64,000 bases of DNA from Candidatus Bathyarchaeota archaeon (GCA_022865705.1 JALHTG010000019.1:62001-126000); one strand, 5' to 3'; positions 32,322 to 41,098 are shown, counted from the stretch's first letter. Numbers and translations are program-made. The notes: generated from the sequence alone by a model not told the origin.

Positions 32322-34868
32322 CTACTTCCTTCTTTTCCCCTTTCTCATCGGAACTCGCGTTCTTGAGGATTTCAGTCTTTTCTCCACTTTCGCGACATCT
32401 ATGTATCCTTGGATGACAGTGTCTGGACTAAGGCTCATCGAATCTATTCCGTTCTCCACCAAGAAGACGCGAATCTCTTCGAAGTCTGATGGTGACTGTC
32501 CGCAGATCCCCACTTTGACGCGCGGCTTTGCTGAATGAGCTGTCTTAATGAGTTGCGAGATCGATCTCTTGACAGCCTCATTGCGCTCGTCGAAGAGGTG
32601 TGCCAACAGTGCAGAGTCTCTGTCTATGCCCAGAACTAACTGTGTGAGATCGTTGCTACCGATGCTAAATCCATCGAAGCGTTGCGCAAACTTGTCCGCC
32701 ATGACTATGTTGCTGGGGATCTCAGCCATGCAATACAGCTGCAGGCCATTTTTGCCCCGTTCCAGCTTTTCCTCACGAAGCACCTTGATGACCTGGTCGG
32801 CTTCGTCGATGGTTCTGCAGAATGGGAACATTATCTTCACGTTCGTGAGTTTCATTTCGTCACGGACTTTCTTGAGGGCTCTGCATTCGAGGCGAAAGGC
32901 TCGTGAATAGTCTCCTCCGTAGTACCTGCTACAGCCTCTATAACCGATCATGGGGTTGTTTTCGGTCGGCTCGTACAACCATCCGCCGATGAGGTTTGCG
33001 TACTCGTTGCTCTTGAAATCAGACAGACGCACTATGACATCCCCTCCCGTTATTCTGTCGCTTGATTCTACTGGGTAGAACGCTGCAGCGATCGTTGCGA
33101 TTCCATATGCGAGCTTATCGACGAAGAATCGGGGTTTGTCGTCGTACCCCGCTGTTATGTCTTCAATCTTTTCTAGGTGCTCTTTGAGTTTCTGTTCGGT
33201 CTGCTGTAAAGTCATTCCATGTTTGAGGGCAATCTGTTCAAGATCAGTGTTGTTCTTCAATGTCCTTTTCAGTTTCTGGAAGTCAAGCAGAGCCAGAGGG
33301 TGGACCTGTATGTGGGAGTTTATTATGAACTCAAGGCGGGCGAGACCCACTCCTTCGTTCGGCATCTGGCTCTGATCAAACGCATTTTCGGGAATGCCTA
33401 CGTTCATCATTATGGCCGTTCTTGTTCTTGGAAGATGGGCAAGATCGGTTTCTTTTATTTCGAATTTGAGAAGCCCATCATATACTCTACCTGCTCCTTC
33501 ACTGCAATCGACTGTCACATTGTAGCCTGATTTCACTGCCTCAGTGCCTCTTTCTGATTTCACTGCCTCAGTGCCTCTTTCTGTGCCTATTACGCACGGT
33601 ATTCCAAGCTCACGACTCACAATCGCAGCATGACAGGTGCGTCCTCCTTTGTTCGTTACTATGGCTGAGGCGATCTTCATTATCGGCTCCCAATCAGGGT
33701 CCGTCATGTCGGTTACCAGAACTTCCCCATTTCTGAATTTAGTTATCTCGCGGGCGCTTTGTATGACGTTGGCTGGGCCTTGGCCGATCATCCTTCCGAC
33801 GGCTTCTCCTTCGGTGAGGATCTTGCCCGTTTCCTTGAGAACGTATTTCTTTAACTTCATTCGGTCTTTGGTTGAGTGGACGGTTTCAGGACGAGCTTGA
33901 ACAATGTAGAGTTTCTGTGTCTTTCCATCACGAGCCCATTCAATATCCATGGGCAAGCCGTAGTGTTTCTCAATGTCAATTGCGTACCGTGCAAGTTGTT
34001 CCGTTTCCTCATCAGTGATTACGTACGTGAGTTGGTCTTCGGCACGGACAGGTGCTTGGTTTGTTCCACCTTTCTCGTCATAAACCAGCTTGATGGATTT
34101 TCTTCCGGGCCTTTTGCTAATCAGCTTTCCTGTTGGCTTGAAGACATAAAACTGATCTGGGTTTACTTTTCCTTGGACGACATATTCGCCTAGCCCCCAG
34201 CTACCTGTGATGTATACTACGTTTTTGAAACCCGACTCGGTTTCGATACTAAAAATCACGCCACTGCATGCTAGGTCCGATCGAACCATCTTTTGAACAG
34301 CGACTGAGATCCGCACATCAGAATGCTTGAATCCTTTGTCAACGCGATAGCTGATTGCTCTGTTGGTGAAAAGGCTCGCCATGCACTTCTTCGTCGCCTC
34401 AATTATGTTATCAAGGCCTCGTATGTTCAAGTAGGTTTCCTGCTGACCAGCGAAGCTCGCGTCGGGCAGGTCTTCTGCCGTTGCGCTACTCCTGATAGCG
34501 CAGTCAGGGTTCTCCTCGCCAAGTCTTTCTCCTAGTTTCCTGTAGTACTCTGCGATCTGCTCTTCCAGTTCAGCAGATAGCTCAACCTTTTCAATCGCTG
34601 ATCTGATGGCGGCACCTCGTTTCTCTAGTTCGGTCATGTCGTGCATGTCCAAACCTTCAAGTTGCTCTTGTATGAAGTTCCAAAGTCCGGCCTTCTCAAT
34701 GGTAAGTTGATAGGCATACGCAGTGATTGCGAATCCTGGCGGAACAGGTACACGTGTTTTCCTTATCATTTCGCCTAGGCTTGCATTTTTTCCGCCTACA
34801 AGAGGGACATCTTTTCGGCCCACTTCGTCAAACCATATTACTAGTGGTTGGCTTTTGTTGTGGGGCAA
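32322..34868 (-). CDS. ppsA: Phosphoenolpyruvate synthase
   Basis: Converts pyruvate, ATP and water to PEP, AMP and phosphate for gluconeogenesis. The N-terminal ATP-grasp domain (LVGGKNASLGEM, AIRSSATAEDLPDASFAGQQ), the phosphohistidine domain with GGRTCHAAIVSRELG, and the C-terminal PEP-binding barrel (FDGFSIGSNDLTQLVLGID) are all present. Between the His domain and the linker a nine-residue unit (SERGTEAVK) occurs twice in tandem. The TTG start at 34868 follows GGAGGCG, and a TATA-like ctttaatacc lies about 40 bases upstream. Confidence 0.96.
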   Translation of the reverse strand: MPHNKSQPLVIWFDEVGRKDVPLVGGKNASLGEMIRKTRVPVPPGFAITAYAYQLTIEKAGLWNFIQEQLEGLDMHDMTELEKRGAAIRSAIEKVELSAELEEQIAEYYRKLGERLGEENPDCAIRSSATAEDLPDASFAGQQETYLNIRGLDNIIEATKKCMASLFTNRAISYRVDKGFKHSDVRISVAVQKMVRSDLACSGVIFSIETESGFKNVVYITGSWGLGEYVVQGKVNPDQFYVFKPTGKLISKRPGRKSIKLVYDEKGGTNQAPVRAEDQLTYVITDEETEQLARYAIDIEKHYGLPMDIEWARDGKTQKLYIVQARPETVHSTKDRMKLKKYVLKETGKILTEGEAVGRMIGQGPANVIQSAREITKFRNGEVLVTDMTDPDWEPIMKIASAIVTNKGGRTCHAAIVSRELGIPCVIGTERGTEAVKSERGTEAVKSGYNVTVDCSEGAGRVYDGLLKFEIKETDLAHLPRTRTAIMMNVGIPENAFDQSQMPNEGVGLARLEFIINSHIQVHPLALLDFQKLKRTLKNNTDLEQIALKHGMTLQQTEQKLKEHLEKIEDITAGYDDKPRFFVDKLAYGIATIAAAFYPVESSDRITGGDVIVRLSDFKSNEYANLIGGWLYEPTENNPMIGYRGCSRYYGGDYSRAFRLECRALKKVRDEMKLTNVKIMFPFCRTIDEADQVIKVLREEKLERGKNGLQLYCMAEIPSNIVMADKFAQRFDGFSIGSNDLTQLVLGIDRDSALLAHLFDERNEAVKRSISQLIKTAHSAKPRVKVGICGQSPSDFEEIRVFLVENGIDSMSLSPDTVIQGYIDVAKVEKRLKSSRTRVPMRKGKRRK
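33529..33582 (-). repeat. 27-bp perfect tandem duplication inside ppsA
   Basis: Two adjacent copies of a 27-base unit, 33529-33555 and 33556-33582, beginning gatttcactgcctcagtg on the plus strand. It adds nine residues in frame just after the phosphohistidine domain (TERGTEAVK followed by SERGTEAVK). Identical copies imply a recent event. Confidence 0.9.
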
Positions 34869-34948
34869 AGGTAAATCGCCTCCGTAGTAGGAAGAGCGTG
34901 TGGTATTAAAGCCTCTCGCAGAATCTGAGTCGAGGATTTTCCTATCCT

Positions 34949-35446
34949 CTAGGGAAGGGTTTCAACAACTATTCTGCAAGTAGTTGGTAGCTTTCCTGCG
35001 CTTATCCTCAGCGCGTTCTTCGCATGTTCAACTGCGCCTTCGTTCACGTATATGGACAGGATGGGCTGGTCATGCTTTACTCTTGCAGCTCTGCTTGAAG
35101 GCTTTCCGAAGGATCTTCTCATTCCTTCTTGGAGTCTGTCTGCTCCGGCTGTGGCAAGCATTCTATTCTCTCTAAGAATTATGTGTGGATACACACAAAG
35201 GCTCAGAAGGTAGCCTGTTTCTCCCAGATTGTTTGAGAGCACCTTGTTTGCCGCGACTCGGGCAGCCTCAAGCGCATTATGTCGAATCTGAATGGTGTTC
35301 CGACTCAATAGAGAGACTCTTTGAGCGTACTTTGTCTTTGTGTCTCCCATAGTGAATCTACTAATCTTTAGCGAAGGAGATCCGTGGATGTACTCACCTC
35401 TTGTATAGGCTTGCCCTTTTGTTTGTCTGTAGTTACGTCCTTTCAA
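34949..35446 (-). CDS. rpl10e: Ribosomal protein L10e (L16 family)
   Basis: Archaeal uL16, near the peptidyl-transferase centre and the A site. KGRNYRQTKGQAYTRGEYI at the N-terminus and AGADRLQEGMRRSFGKP in the middle are characteristic. I use TTG 35446, giving 165 residues with a typical N-terminus. The ATG at 35476 lies so close to the TATA-like box at 35491-35500 that it is probably not transcribed, and its extra ten residues are not family-like. Confidence 0.93.
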   Translation of the reverse strand: MKGRNYRQTKGQAYTRGEYIHGSPSLKISRFTMGDTKTKYAQRVSLLSRNTIQIRHNALEAARVAANKVLSNNLGETGYLLSLCVYPHIILRENRMLATAGADRLQEGMRRSFGKPSSRAARVKHDQPILSIYVNEGAVEHAKNALRISAGKLPTTCRIVVETLP

Positions 35447-35490
35447 CGAGATCGATTCCTGTGTTCCACTCAGCATACCGCTTCTTGAGG

Positions 35491-35500
35491 AATATTTAAG
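35491..35500 (-). promoter_or_regulatory. TATA-like box of rpl10e
   Basis: Minus-strand CTTAAATATT. It predicts initiation at about 35469, leaving about 20 bases before TTG 35446. Confidence 0.5.
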
Positions 35501-35503
35501 GGT

Positions 35504-36226
35504 TCACCGGGTTCGGGATTCTGATCTCTCCCTTGTTCGAGAACAAGCTCGGCGAACAATTCCCATCAGAAGAAGTGCTTCCCTCTTTGTCAGAAGTCCT
35601 CTGGAGATCAAGTTTCGAAAGGCCCTTACCGCCAGCTTTCGCCTGTGGTGCGGAGTTCCGACTACGTTTGCAAGTCTTTCGAAGTACTCCACTAAGCGGC
35701 TATTTGTTCGAAAATCTGAACGTTGAGCAGTCTTTTCCACATGATGAATGTGTTTGTGTAGTTCGTAGAGCATTATTGTGCAAGCCATTGCCACATTCAA
35801 GGTTCTGTATTCCTTGCTTGCCGGAATTGTAATCAACAGGTCACATTTGTCAAGCTCCTCATTGGATAGCCCCAGACTCTCTCTTCCAAACAAGAGACCG
35901 ACTCTCTCCTCAACAGACCCAATCAAGCGTGCGTATTCTCCAGGAGACAGAGTAGTCCTCAGAACGTTGGATGATCTACGACCAGATATCGCAGTGGTTC
36001 CCACCACCTGATTGCAGTCTTCAAGTGCTTCGTCGATAGTTCTCACTACTCTTGATCCTTGAAGGATGTCAAAAGCATGAGACGCGTATGCCTTAGCTTG
36101 TGAGCCGATCTCAGTCTTCGGGTTGACAATCCACAGTTCATCAAATCCGAAGTTCTTCATGGCCCTTGCGACTGAGCCTACGTTTCCTTCATGTTCTGGT
36201 TCCACGAGAATAACTCTGACATGCAT
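35504..36226 (-). CDS. SpoU/TrmJ-family RNA 2'-O-methyltransferase
   Basis: A trefoil-knot SAM-dependent methyltransferase of COG0565 (TrmJ group). EPEHEGNVGSVARAMKNFG is the first SPOUT motif, GLLFGRESLGLSNEEL the second, and IPASKEYRTLNVAMACTI the third, forming the knot. The C-terminal extension (about 165-240) matches TrmJ, which methylates tRNA position 32. Length 240. It lies 6 bases downstream of ksgA, so both RNA-modifying enzymes are likely co-expressed. Confidence 0.9.
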   Translation of the reverse strand: MHVRVILVEPEHEGNVGSVARAMKNFGFDELWIVNPKTEIGSQAKAYASHAFDILQGSRVVRTIDEALEDCNQVVGTTAISGRRSSNVLRTTLSPGEYARLIGSVEERVGLLFGRESLGLSNEELDKCDLLITIPASKEYRTLNVAMACTIMLYELHKHIHHVEKTAQRSDFRTNSRLVEYFERLANVVGTPHHRRKLAVRAFRNLISRGLLTKREALLLMGIVRRACSRTRERSESRTR

Positions 36227-36232
36227 GAGCTT

Positions 36233-37048
36233 TCATTTGTTGAGCGGTTTGAATAGTTTACGTTGCGGGTAGAGGCAGTTTGCGAGGCTTTCAAACTCCG
36301 GTGTTGTCAATTGAAAGATTCTCTTCTCGAATAGATCTTTCGGTTCGACAAGATCTTCCAAGGCTTCGTTTGTCGAGGTGTCCATCGCGTGTTTGAGAAC
36401 TCCTTTGAGAATCCTTCTCCTTTGGGAGAACAGGTATAGCAGCATTTGATTGAGAAAGCCTTCGTTTACCGCAGCGATTTGGGTTTTGGGAACAATTCTA
36501 ATGATGAAGGAGTCAACTCTTGGAATGGGTCGAAAGGCTTTTCTTGAAACGAAGTCGAGGAGTTCGGTATCGGCTTTGTGCCTGACGGTAACGGTGAGTC
36601 TCCCGTAGTTCGCTGATCTCGGATCTGCGACGAGTCTTTGGGCGAATTCCCTTTGAAGGACCATGGTCATCGATGTTATGCTCTTTTTCAAAAGTAGGAA
36701 GATGAGCTTTGAGGAGATGTTGTAGGGTGGGGTGGCAACCACTTTGTCAAAGGTTGGTAGGGCGATTTTCAAGATGTCCCCCTCTATTACTTCCACATTG
36801 TTATTGTGTCGAAATCTCTGTCGCAACAGAGTCGCAAGTCTATGATCCTTCTCTATCGCCATGACTTTGCTTGCATGTCGTTGAATCACTGCTGTCAGGT
36901 TACCCGTTCCAGCTCCAATTTCGAGGATTGTTTCTCCTCTCATCAGTGCGGCATGGTCAACTATTCTCTGAAGTAAAGATTGGTCAATCAAGAAATGTTG
37001 TCCAAGGCGTCGAGGGTTGCGGATGTGGTTAGCGTTCCATGCCAGCAT
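36233..37048 (-). CDS. ksgA: rRNA adenine dimethyltransferase KsgA/Dim1
   Basis: Dimethylates two adjacent adenines in the 3' hairpin of 16S rRNA. It has LGQHFLIDQSLL near the start, SAM-binding ILEIGAGTGNLT and catalytic VATPPYNIS (an NPPY variant with T in place of N), plus a C-terminal helical domain (FSQRRRILKGVLKHA). Length 271 is standard. It follows the DUF655 gene by 6 bases, an association common in archaea. Confidence 0.95.
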   Translation of the reverse strand: MLAWNANHIRNPRRLGQHFLIDQSLLQRIVDHAALMRGETILEIGAGTGNLTAVIQRHASKVMAIEKDHRLATLLRQRFRHNNNVEVIEGDILKIALPTFDKVVATPPYNISSKLIFLLLKKSITSMTMVLQREFAQRLVADPRSANYGRLTVTVRHKADTELLDFVSRKAFRPIPRVDSFIIRIVPKTQIAAVNEGFLNQMLLYLFSQRRRILKGVLKHAMDTSTNEALEDLVEPKDLFEKRIFQLTTPEFESLANCLYPQRKLFKPLNK

Positions 37049-37054
37049 AGTCTT

Positions 37055-37657
37055 CTAGATGGCCCTCGTGAAGAGTCTATATTTCGAATCTTCTGTCAGT
37101 TCCTCAACTATTCTCTTCGCAATCGTCTTTACTGGGTCGGAGAGGCTGATTCTCTTCTGGATATCTGCAAAACTCTCAAACTGTTTTCTCTCACGTTGGT
37201 CGATGATTTGCCACATCGACTTCTTGCCTACTCCGGGTAAGACTTCTAATGCATGCATTCTAGGTGTGACTGCTTGAGCCTCGTTGAAGAAGTGTACAAA
37301 TCTCTTCTCTTGGTTCTGGATCATCTTCTCCAAGACTACAGGTAGTTCTGCTTTCGCCGAAGCGGTCAGTTCTTGATAGCTGATTCTACCCAGTATGCGA
37401 TTCACTTTCTCTCTCCTGTCTTTTCCCACGTAGATTCTCTCAGATGGTTCGACGACGGTTCCCGTTTTCAGTTCTGCTTCGAGCATCGTAAAATAGTCTT
37501 CACCCAAGACTTGAGCTGTTGGGACTACTACGTACCGTGACTTGTCAGGAGAGGATCTGCCTGTAGGCAGAAAGTCCATGACATATGCATACTCTTCATA
37601 GAGTCGCTTTGGCTCAAATCCCAGCTCTCTCTCACGTAGTCTATCCGCTTGAGTCAA
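37055..37657 (-). CDS. DUF655 protein, predicted nucleic-acid binding
   Basis: A 200-residue archaeal protein (COG1491) with an N-terminal OB-like region (KRLYEEYAYVMDFLPTGRS) and a C-terminal helix-hairpin-helix (LEVLPGVGKKSMWQIIDQR). Members are consistently near ksgA and ribosomal or RNA polymerase genes and are predicted RNA-binding proteins; biochemical function is unknown. The TTG start is at 37657. A 240-base gap separates it from rpoF. Confidence 0.9.
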   Translation of the reverse strand: MTQADRLRERELGFEPKRLYEEYAYVMDFLPTGRSSPDKSRYVVVPTAQVLGEDYFTMLEAELKTGTVVEPSERIYVGKDRREKVNRILGRISYQELTASAKAELPVVLEKMIQNQEKRFVHFFNEAQAVTPRMHALEVLPGVGKKSMWQIIDQRERKQFESFADIQKRISLSDPVKTIAKRIVEELTEDSKYRLFTRAI

Positions 37658-37685
37658 GAATGAACGCTCCCCCAGGCCCTGCTAG

Positions 37686-37733
37686 CTATTCTCTCTCCTC
37701 GGCATGCAGTGTGAAATTCGCCGGTACGAACAT
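37686..37733 (-). other. Possible 15-codon leader frame upstream of DUF655
   Basis: ATG 37733 to TAG 37686 encodes MFVPANFTLHAEERE. It lies about 50 bases after a TATA-like box (minus ATTTATAACG, 37781-37790) and 28 bases before the DUF655 start. It could be a translated leader or chance. Confidence 0.25.
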
Positions 37734-37780
37734 GGGCCTCGTTTGTTCCAAAACCGCTCTCTAAAGGCCTTAGAATTTTC

Positions 37781-37790
37781 CGTTATAAAT
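37781..37790 (-). promoter_or_regulatory. TATA-like box for DUF655-ksgA-trmJ
   Basis: Minus-strand ATTTATAACG in the gap after rpoF. It implies a leader of about 100 bases before TTG 37657. Confidence 0.4.
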
Positions 37791-37896
37791 CTTGCCTAAG
37801 AACGAAGGCATCTTCCTCATGATGCATAGGCTTCTAATTCAGAGATCTTGGTATGTATCGGTTCTTCCAAGTACATTGGTCATGCCAGGACTGAGT

Positions 37897-38259
37897 CTAC
37901 TTGGTTCCTGTGACGTGAGAAAGTAGCTTCAGTATCTCTTCAAGCTGTTCGGTTGTGACAACTTTGCCCTTTGTCGCAAGCATAGTACGGAGTTCCTCCT
38001 TGCTATCCGGCATGCAATTAACTACTTCTATGGCTTGGGTTGGATCCAACTTGTGCTTCTCGATGAGTTCCTTGAGAGCTTTCTCAGCCTTAGGTTGTGT
38101 CGTCTTACTGAATTTCGTTGCGTATGCCAATGTTCTTCTTTGGAACTCCCCCAGCTCATCTTGGTTGGATTTTTCCAGTATGCGTTTTGCTTCCGGAGTG
38201 GAGATGTCTTTCTGATCCAGTATCTTTCTAGGCATAGTCTCAACTTCCGCGACTTTCAA
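37897..38259 (-). CDS. rpoF: RNA polymerase subunit F (Rpb4-like)
   Basis: With RpoE forms the RNA polymerase stalk. All-helical, 120 residues; IST-PEAKRIL and EFQRRTLAYATKFSKT in the first half and the HRDC-like C-terminus (DPTQAIEVVNCMPDSKEELRT) are typical. Overlaps the rpl21e stop by 20 bases; the methionine at codon 9 is an alternative start that would remove most of the overlap. Confidence 0.93.
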   Translation of the reverse strand: MKVAEVETMPRKILDQKDISTPEAKRILEKSNQDELGEFQRRTLAYATKFSKTTQPKAEKALKELIEKHKLDPTQAIEVVNCMPDSKEELRTMLATKGKVVTTEQLEEILKLLSHVTGTK

Positions 38260-38548
38260 GATGTTCTGGCCTGACTAGAAGTGTAGCAACGTTTCGTCCT
38301 CTGGAGACATTTACGATGTAGCTTCTCCCTCTCTTTCCGTTTATCACTCCAGTTCTTCCGTAGTATCGTGTGTGGGGCATTCCTTTGTGCACGCTGGAAT
38401 CAGTCTTGATGCAGACTTTGTCACCCACATTGTATATCTGTAGTAGTTTGCTTATGCTGATCTTGCCCCTTTTTCTTGGGTCTTTTCTGAAAAGTGACCT
38501 AGTTCTGGACCGGTATCCCCTTGATCCTCTGACCATGAATTCCACCAT
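38240..38548 (-). CDS. rpl21e: Ribosomal protein L21e
   Basis: Large-subunit protein with the signature GSRGYRSRTRSLFRKDPRKRG and KVCIKTDSSVHKGMPHTRYYGRTG. 102 residues from ATG 38548, or 98 from the next methionine. Together with rpoF and the DUF655 gene it reproduces the widespread archaeal L21e-RpoF-DUF655-KsgA order. Confidence 0.96.
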   Translation of the reverse strand: MVEFMVRGSRGYRSRTRSLFRKDPRKRGKISISKLLQIYNVGDKVCIKTDSSVHKGMPHTRYYGRTGVINGKRGRSYIVNVSRGRNVATLLVRPEHLESRGS

Positions 38549-38599
38549 ATCACTGGCTTAGGTGGTTCCCCTGTCACTTTCCTTCATATACACATTTCC

Positions 38600-39937
38600 C
38601 TAGGACTTCATCGGAAACATCCCTTTTCGGAGCATCATGTGCTGTCGGCGCCCCTTCATCTTCATCATTTTCTTCATGTTGGAGTACTGGCTGACTAGCT
38701 CCTTCACTTCTCTCTCACTTCTTCCTGATCCTCTCGCGATTCTCTTGGCTCTTGAGGAATCGATTACTCTAGGTTCTTGCACTTCCTCTTGTGTCATTGA
38801 TTGTATTATGACTCTCCAACCATCGAGTTTTTGCTCCGCGGTGTCCAAAGCGTCGTCTGGTATGTTAAAGCTTCCCGGGAGCATTCTGAACACTTTCTTG
38901 AGTGGCCCCATCTTTCTTAGTGTTTCCATTTGTTCGAACATGTCTTTGAGCGAGAATCTTCCCTCTAGGAAGACCTTGGCCTTTTCTCTGGATGCTTTTG
39001 TCTCAGCATCTCCCACCTTCTCCACAAGAGCTTTGATATCTCCCATTCCAAGAAGTCTACCTACGAAGGCAGACGGTACGAATTCTTCCAAGTCCTCAAC
39101 TTTCTCTCCAGATCCTATGAACTTGATCTTGGCTCCTGTGGCTGCGACGGCAGACAGGGCGCCCCCCCCTCTTGCCGAGCCATCTAGCTTTGTGACGAGT
39201 ATTGAGCCTATGGATGTGGTTTCTGCGAATGCTTTGGCTTGAGCAGTCGCTTGTTGTCCAATTGTGCCATCAATGGTCAGCACGATCTCATCTGGATGCA
39301 TTGCCTTTGCAAGTTCTCGCATCTCTTCCATGAGGTCTCTTTCGTTTCTATGTCTCCCGGCCGTATCAACGATTGCGATGTCGCATCTTTCCCTTCTGAA
39401 ATGCTCTAGCCCTCTCTCAGCTATGTTCCACGGGACCTTCTCTCCCGATTCTCCGTATACGGGAATTCCTATTCTATCCGCCAATTGCTTCATCTGTTCA
39501 AAGGCACCAGGTCTGAAAGTGTCAACACATATGAGTCCTGCCTTGAGCCCCCTCTTCTGGTAAAACTTCGCGATCTTCACTGCGCTGGTCGTCTTTCCCG
39601 ACCCTTGTATTCCAACAAGCATCACGACAAAGGTCTTTCCCGTTTGAATTGACGTTCCTGACGGCTCTTCTCCCAGGAAGCTGGTAAGCTCCTCGTATAG
39701 GACTTTGATTACATGTTCTCGTCTCGATACCCCTGGCGGCAGAGTCTCCTCGATAGCTCTCTTCTGTATCTTGGACGAAAGCTGGAGAACTAAATCAACA
39801 TTCACATCGGCCTGAAGTAGTGCTCTCTGAAGATCCTTAACAAGTTCCTTGATTGCAGCTTCATCGACCAAAGGAAGCCTCAGTAGCTTTCTTATTGATT
39901 CGTTGAGGGCCTTGCCAATATTCTCAAGTGCGCTCAG
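38600..39937 (-). CDS. srp54: Signal recognition particle protein SRP54, probable CTG start
   Basis: GTPase that binds 7S RNA and signal sequences. The N domain begins SALENIGKALNESIRKLL; the G domain has GIQGSGKTTSAVKIA, DTAGRH and TKLDGSARGG; the methionine-rich M domain ends MMLRKGMFPMKS. The first canonical start, TTG 39871, would remove the first 22 N-domain residues. No ATG, GTG or TTG lies in frame back to a TAA; CTG 39937 is in the expected place, preceded by GGCGGAG and overlapping the TGA of a 16-codon upstream frame. From CTG the protein is 445 residues, the family's usual length. Confidence 0.93.
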   Translation of the reverse strand: MSALENIGKALNESIRKLLRLPLVDEAAIKELVKDLQRALLQADVNVDLVLQLSSKIQKRAIEETLPPGVSRREHVIKVLYEELTSFLGEEPSGTSIQTGKTFVVMLVGIQGSGKTTSAVKIAKFYQKRGLKAGLICVDTFRPGAFEQMKQLADRIGIPVYGESGEKVPWNIAERGLEHFRRERCDIAIVDTAGRHRNERDLMEEMRELAKAMHPDEIVLTIDGTIGQQATAQAKAFAETTSIGSILVTKLDGSARGGGALSAVAATGAKIKFIGSGEKVEDLEEFVPSAFVGRLLGMGDIKALVEKVGDAETKASREKAKVFLEGRFSLKDMFEQMETLRKMGPLKKVFRMLPGSFNIPDDALDTAEQKLDGWRVIIQSMTQEEVQEPRVIDSSRAKRIARGSGRSEREVKELVSQYSNMKKMMKMKGRRQHMMLRKGMFPMKS

Positions 39938-39984
39938 TTTCGAGTCTCCGCCTTTTTCGAGCCAGGCGCTTTGGATTTGCTCAT
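39934..39984 (-). other. 16-codon frame overlapping the srp54 start
   Basis: ATG 39984 to TGA 39934 reads MSKSKAPGSKKAETRN. The ATG lies about 24 bases from the centre of a TATA-like box, exactly where a leaderless transcript would begin. Its TGA overlaps the putative CTG start of srp54 (CTGA), an arrangement suited to termination-reinitiation, or to a -1 frameshift that would add this basic peptide to SRP54. Confidence 0.45.
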
Positions 39985-40003
39985 CGTGACTAATGTATCT
40001 CTT

Positions 40004-40012
40004 CTCTTAAAC
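40004..40012 (-). promoter_or_regulatory. TATA-like box of srp54
   Basis: Minus-strand GTTTAAGAG. Predicted initiation near 39982 coincides with the ATG of the 16-codon frame. Confidence 0.5.
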
Positions 40013-40120
40013 ATTCGCAGTATTGCTGCGACTCGTTTCCTCTGACTTGGGTTCTCAATCATAAGGGGAGTTGACGATTCTGATGGTGCCTGAACTGGTT
40101 GCAGTAGTTTTCACTTTTGT

Positions 40121-41080
40121 CTACGTAGACACTCTTTCCAAGGCAGAAGCCACTATCAAAGGAAAGCACACAGTAGCGTCGCCTATTACGGTCACGTACT
40201 TGGCCCTTCTCCGAATTTTTCCCCAGCTTATGGCTTCCTCCAAGTATGCGCCGCTGAGACCTCCGGCCTCCGGTCGATCCATTGTGATTTGCACTGCAAG
40301 GTCAACTCCTTTCCCTAGGATGTTGGCCATCAGGACATGGTGTTTCGGCAGACCGCCGCCTAGGATTATCGCACCGGGTCTTTTCGCGTCTAATCCAAGT
40401 TCCATGAGTCTTCTCAGATCTTGAAGTGGGTCGAATGTGAGGGCTTTCGTCTGGCTGTAGGTCCAAAGGTTCAGTCCGATCATTGAATCGAGGAATCCCG
40501 GCGAGAAGATAGGAACACTGTGAGCCTTGCATTTGGCCAAGATTGCTGTTTGGTCCGGCAGTTTCTCTGAAATGTGATTCAAGAAGTCTTGAAGAGCTAA
40601 TCGTTTCCGTTTTTCCTCATGAATCTCGTCTAGGGTTTGGAGGACAAGTTTCTCCACAGCTTCGAATGCTTTCAGCTGGACGTAGACGTCTCCTATCCTG
40701 CCAATACCTCTCTCGTGCAGTTCACAGTCATTAGCGAAGAACGATCCGACAAAATGGTGATAACCTAGTGCCTCTATGATATCGTGGACAATATTGGCAC
40801 CGGTTGTCACAATAGCATCAATGAATCCTCGGTCAACAAGTTCGCCGATGATTTGACGCAGGCCGCCAGGAACGAGTGGGCCAGCCAAAGAGAGAAAGAC
40901 GGTGCACCTTTCGTCAGAGAACATCTCAGTCAGAATTCTCGTGGCCAAACCAACTCTTCCGGCTCCTAGGATTCCACAACCATCCATTTGTTGGACAAGT
41001 TCATCCACGGTCATATGCGGATACAGTTTCATCTGTTCAACAATCTTCATAGCGTCTTCTACCCCACTTCCTGAACACAA
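40121..41080 (-). CDS. dys: Deoxyhypusine synthase
   Basis: NAD-dependent enzyme that moves the aminobutyl group of spermidine onto the target lysine of aIF5A. Motifs: TVFLSLAGPLVPGG, VTTGANIVHDIIEALG, VPIFSPGFLDSMIG, AIILGGGLPKHHVLMAN and the catalytic lysine in EEAISWGKIRR. 319 residues from TTG 41080; ATG 41050 after GGAAGTGGGG is equally likely. Its substrate gene, eif5a, is immediately upstream on the same strand. Confidence 0.95.
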   Translation of the reverse strand: MCSGSGVEDAMKIVEQMKLYPHMTVDELVQQMDGCGILGAGRVGLATRILTEMFSDERCTVFLSLAGPLVPGGLRQIIGELVDRGFIDAIVTTGANIVHDIIEALGYHHFVGSFFANDCELHERGIGRIGDVYVQLKAFEAVEKLVLQTLDEIHEEKRKRLALQDFLNHISEKLPDQTAILAKCKAHSVPIFSPGFLDSMIGLNLWTYSQTKALTFDPLQDLRRLMELGLDAKRPGAIILGGGLPKHHVLMANILGKGVDLAVQITMDRPEAGGLSGAYLEEAISWGKIRRRAKYVTVIGDATVCFPLIVASALERVST

Positions 41081-41098
41081 ACAAAACCAGCTGCCGAT

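Noticed and set aside
33529..33582. Direct repeats as a CRISPR or mobile-element footprint
   Set aside because: The two 27-bp copies are directly adjacent with no spacer and remain in frame within ppsA; this is a simple tandem duplication.
35447..35476. ATG 35476 as start of L10e
   Set aside because: It lies about 20 bases from the TATA-like box centre, upstream of the predicted transcript start, and adds residues not seen at L10e N-termini.
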